Source: Hormiphora californensis (lineage: Eukaryota > Ctenophora > Tentaculata > Cydippida > Pleurobrachiidae). Taken from it: 64,000 nt of DNA. The notes under the pieces were generated by a model, which was not told the DNA's origin, ran no database searches, and saw only the letters and a list, made by a program, of their open reading frames with translations. Position numbers and translations under genes: made by a program. This document shows positions 63,514 to 64,000 of this stretch, piece after piece. Within the stretch, counting starts at the first letter, position 1. Each line of letters begins with the position of its first letter. The DNA lies in assembly GCA_020137815.1 (NCBI GenBank), contig CM035357.1, positions 5,439,616-5,503,615 on the forward strand. The letters run 5' to 3'.

Positions 63514-64000
63514 CTGAACGAAGAAGGAGTATTAGTAGTAGGTAGATGCCGAGCAGTGCAGTAGTACCAGATGGTACTTTATTTCTGGTTAATTTTGCAA
63601 CATATTCCTGAATCTTGACAGGGATTTTCGTATGTTCTCAATGTCTAAGATTCCGTCTCGAATCCCAAGAGACCACCTACGTTGCGGTTATTTTGAAAAC
63701 TTTTAAACCCCGAATATCCCAGAATATGCTGACGATTTGATCTAAAGATTGACAGGATAGAGAAGGGAGACTTGCTCGAATGAGAGGATGCCATCTCATT
63801 TATGCTGCTGAAAAATTCATAATCGGCTGAGCCAACACCACATTCCCAACCAATACCAGCTCTCTTGAAGATAACGGTTGTTGAATTTAAATCTCTAAGA
63901 GAGAGAGAGAGAGAGAGATTTATTATTGAGAAGAGGGGGAACGTGAGTTGCAGCTTTTGTGTCGTTTTTGTGACCTCCCTTATCAGTAAAGTTTGCAAGC

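Overview
The window is nuclear DNA from an animal. Genes are split by GT-AG introns, and the recognisable proteins are metazoan: a WW-MyTH4-RhoGAP protein (ARHGAP39/Vilse type), a TBC1D22 Rab-GAP, a TMEM161 membrane protein, mitoribosomal MRPL46, a CHCHD2/10 protein, and an LDL-receptor-A plus seven-helix receptor of the LGR/GRL101 type. DNA is about 40% GC with many (GA)n tracts and very many inverted-repeat elements. I infer a non-vertebrate animal; a sponge or other early-branching lineage is plausible, but the sequence alone does not prove it.

Layout. 1-23,990 (minus): ARHGAP39-like gene, 5' end complete, RhoGAP domain cut by the window edge. Nine 5' exons join in phase; the MyTH4 exons lie at 6.6-8.4 kb. 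Two stretches in this gene (about 3.7-6.1 and 9.3-16.1 kb) look like damaged consensus with inflated homopolymers, and some exons are probably lost there. 26,291-55,030 (minus): TBC1D22, spread over about 29 kb by a 14.5-kb last intron and a roughly 9.4-kb middle interval. Two plus-strand genes sit inside it: a small secreted cysteine-rich protein (29,695-32,560) and the LDLa receptor (44,872-52,590). The large intron also holds an internally deleted LINE (32.6-35.5 kb), big fold-back palindromes (35.9-39.2 kb), a LINE RNase H fragment (39.2-39.9 kb) and simple repeats. 55,657-59,675 (minus): a compact cluster of TMEM161, MRPL46 and CHCHD2/10. 61,020-63,513 (minus): part of an unidentified helical protein whose 170-nt exon has been tandemly duplicated in a 1,076-bp repeat.

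How the parts relate. The ARHGAP39-like and TBC1D22 proteins both switch off small GTPases (Rho and Rab families). MRPL46 and CHCHD2/10 act in mitochondria. I see no evidence that the genes form one pathway; they look like ordinary neighbours.

The most unusual content is mobile and structural. Three TA-flanked, non-coding inverted-repeat elements (21.19-22.34, 28.31-29.68, 47.48-48.24 kb) are each filled with many copies, in both orientations, of one short word. A 385-bp palindrome at 30.35-30.73 kb folds into a multi-armed cloverleaf-like shape. A 3.7-kb insertion at 48.3-52.0 kb is bounded by 12-bp direct repeats and carries six-plus 450-bp monomers. A 31-bp repeat has multiplied a TBC1D22 splice donor between the exons carrying its two catalytic fingers. 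A short element of about 50 bp recurs just downstream of exon ends.
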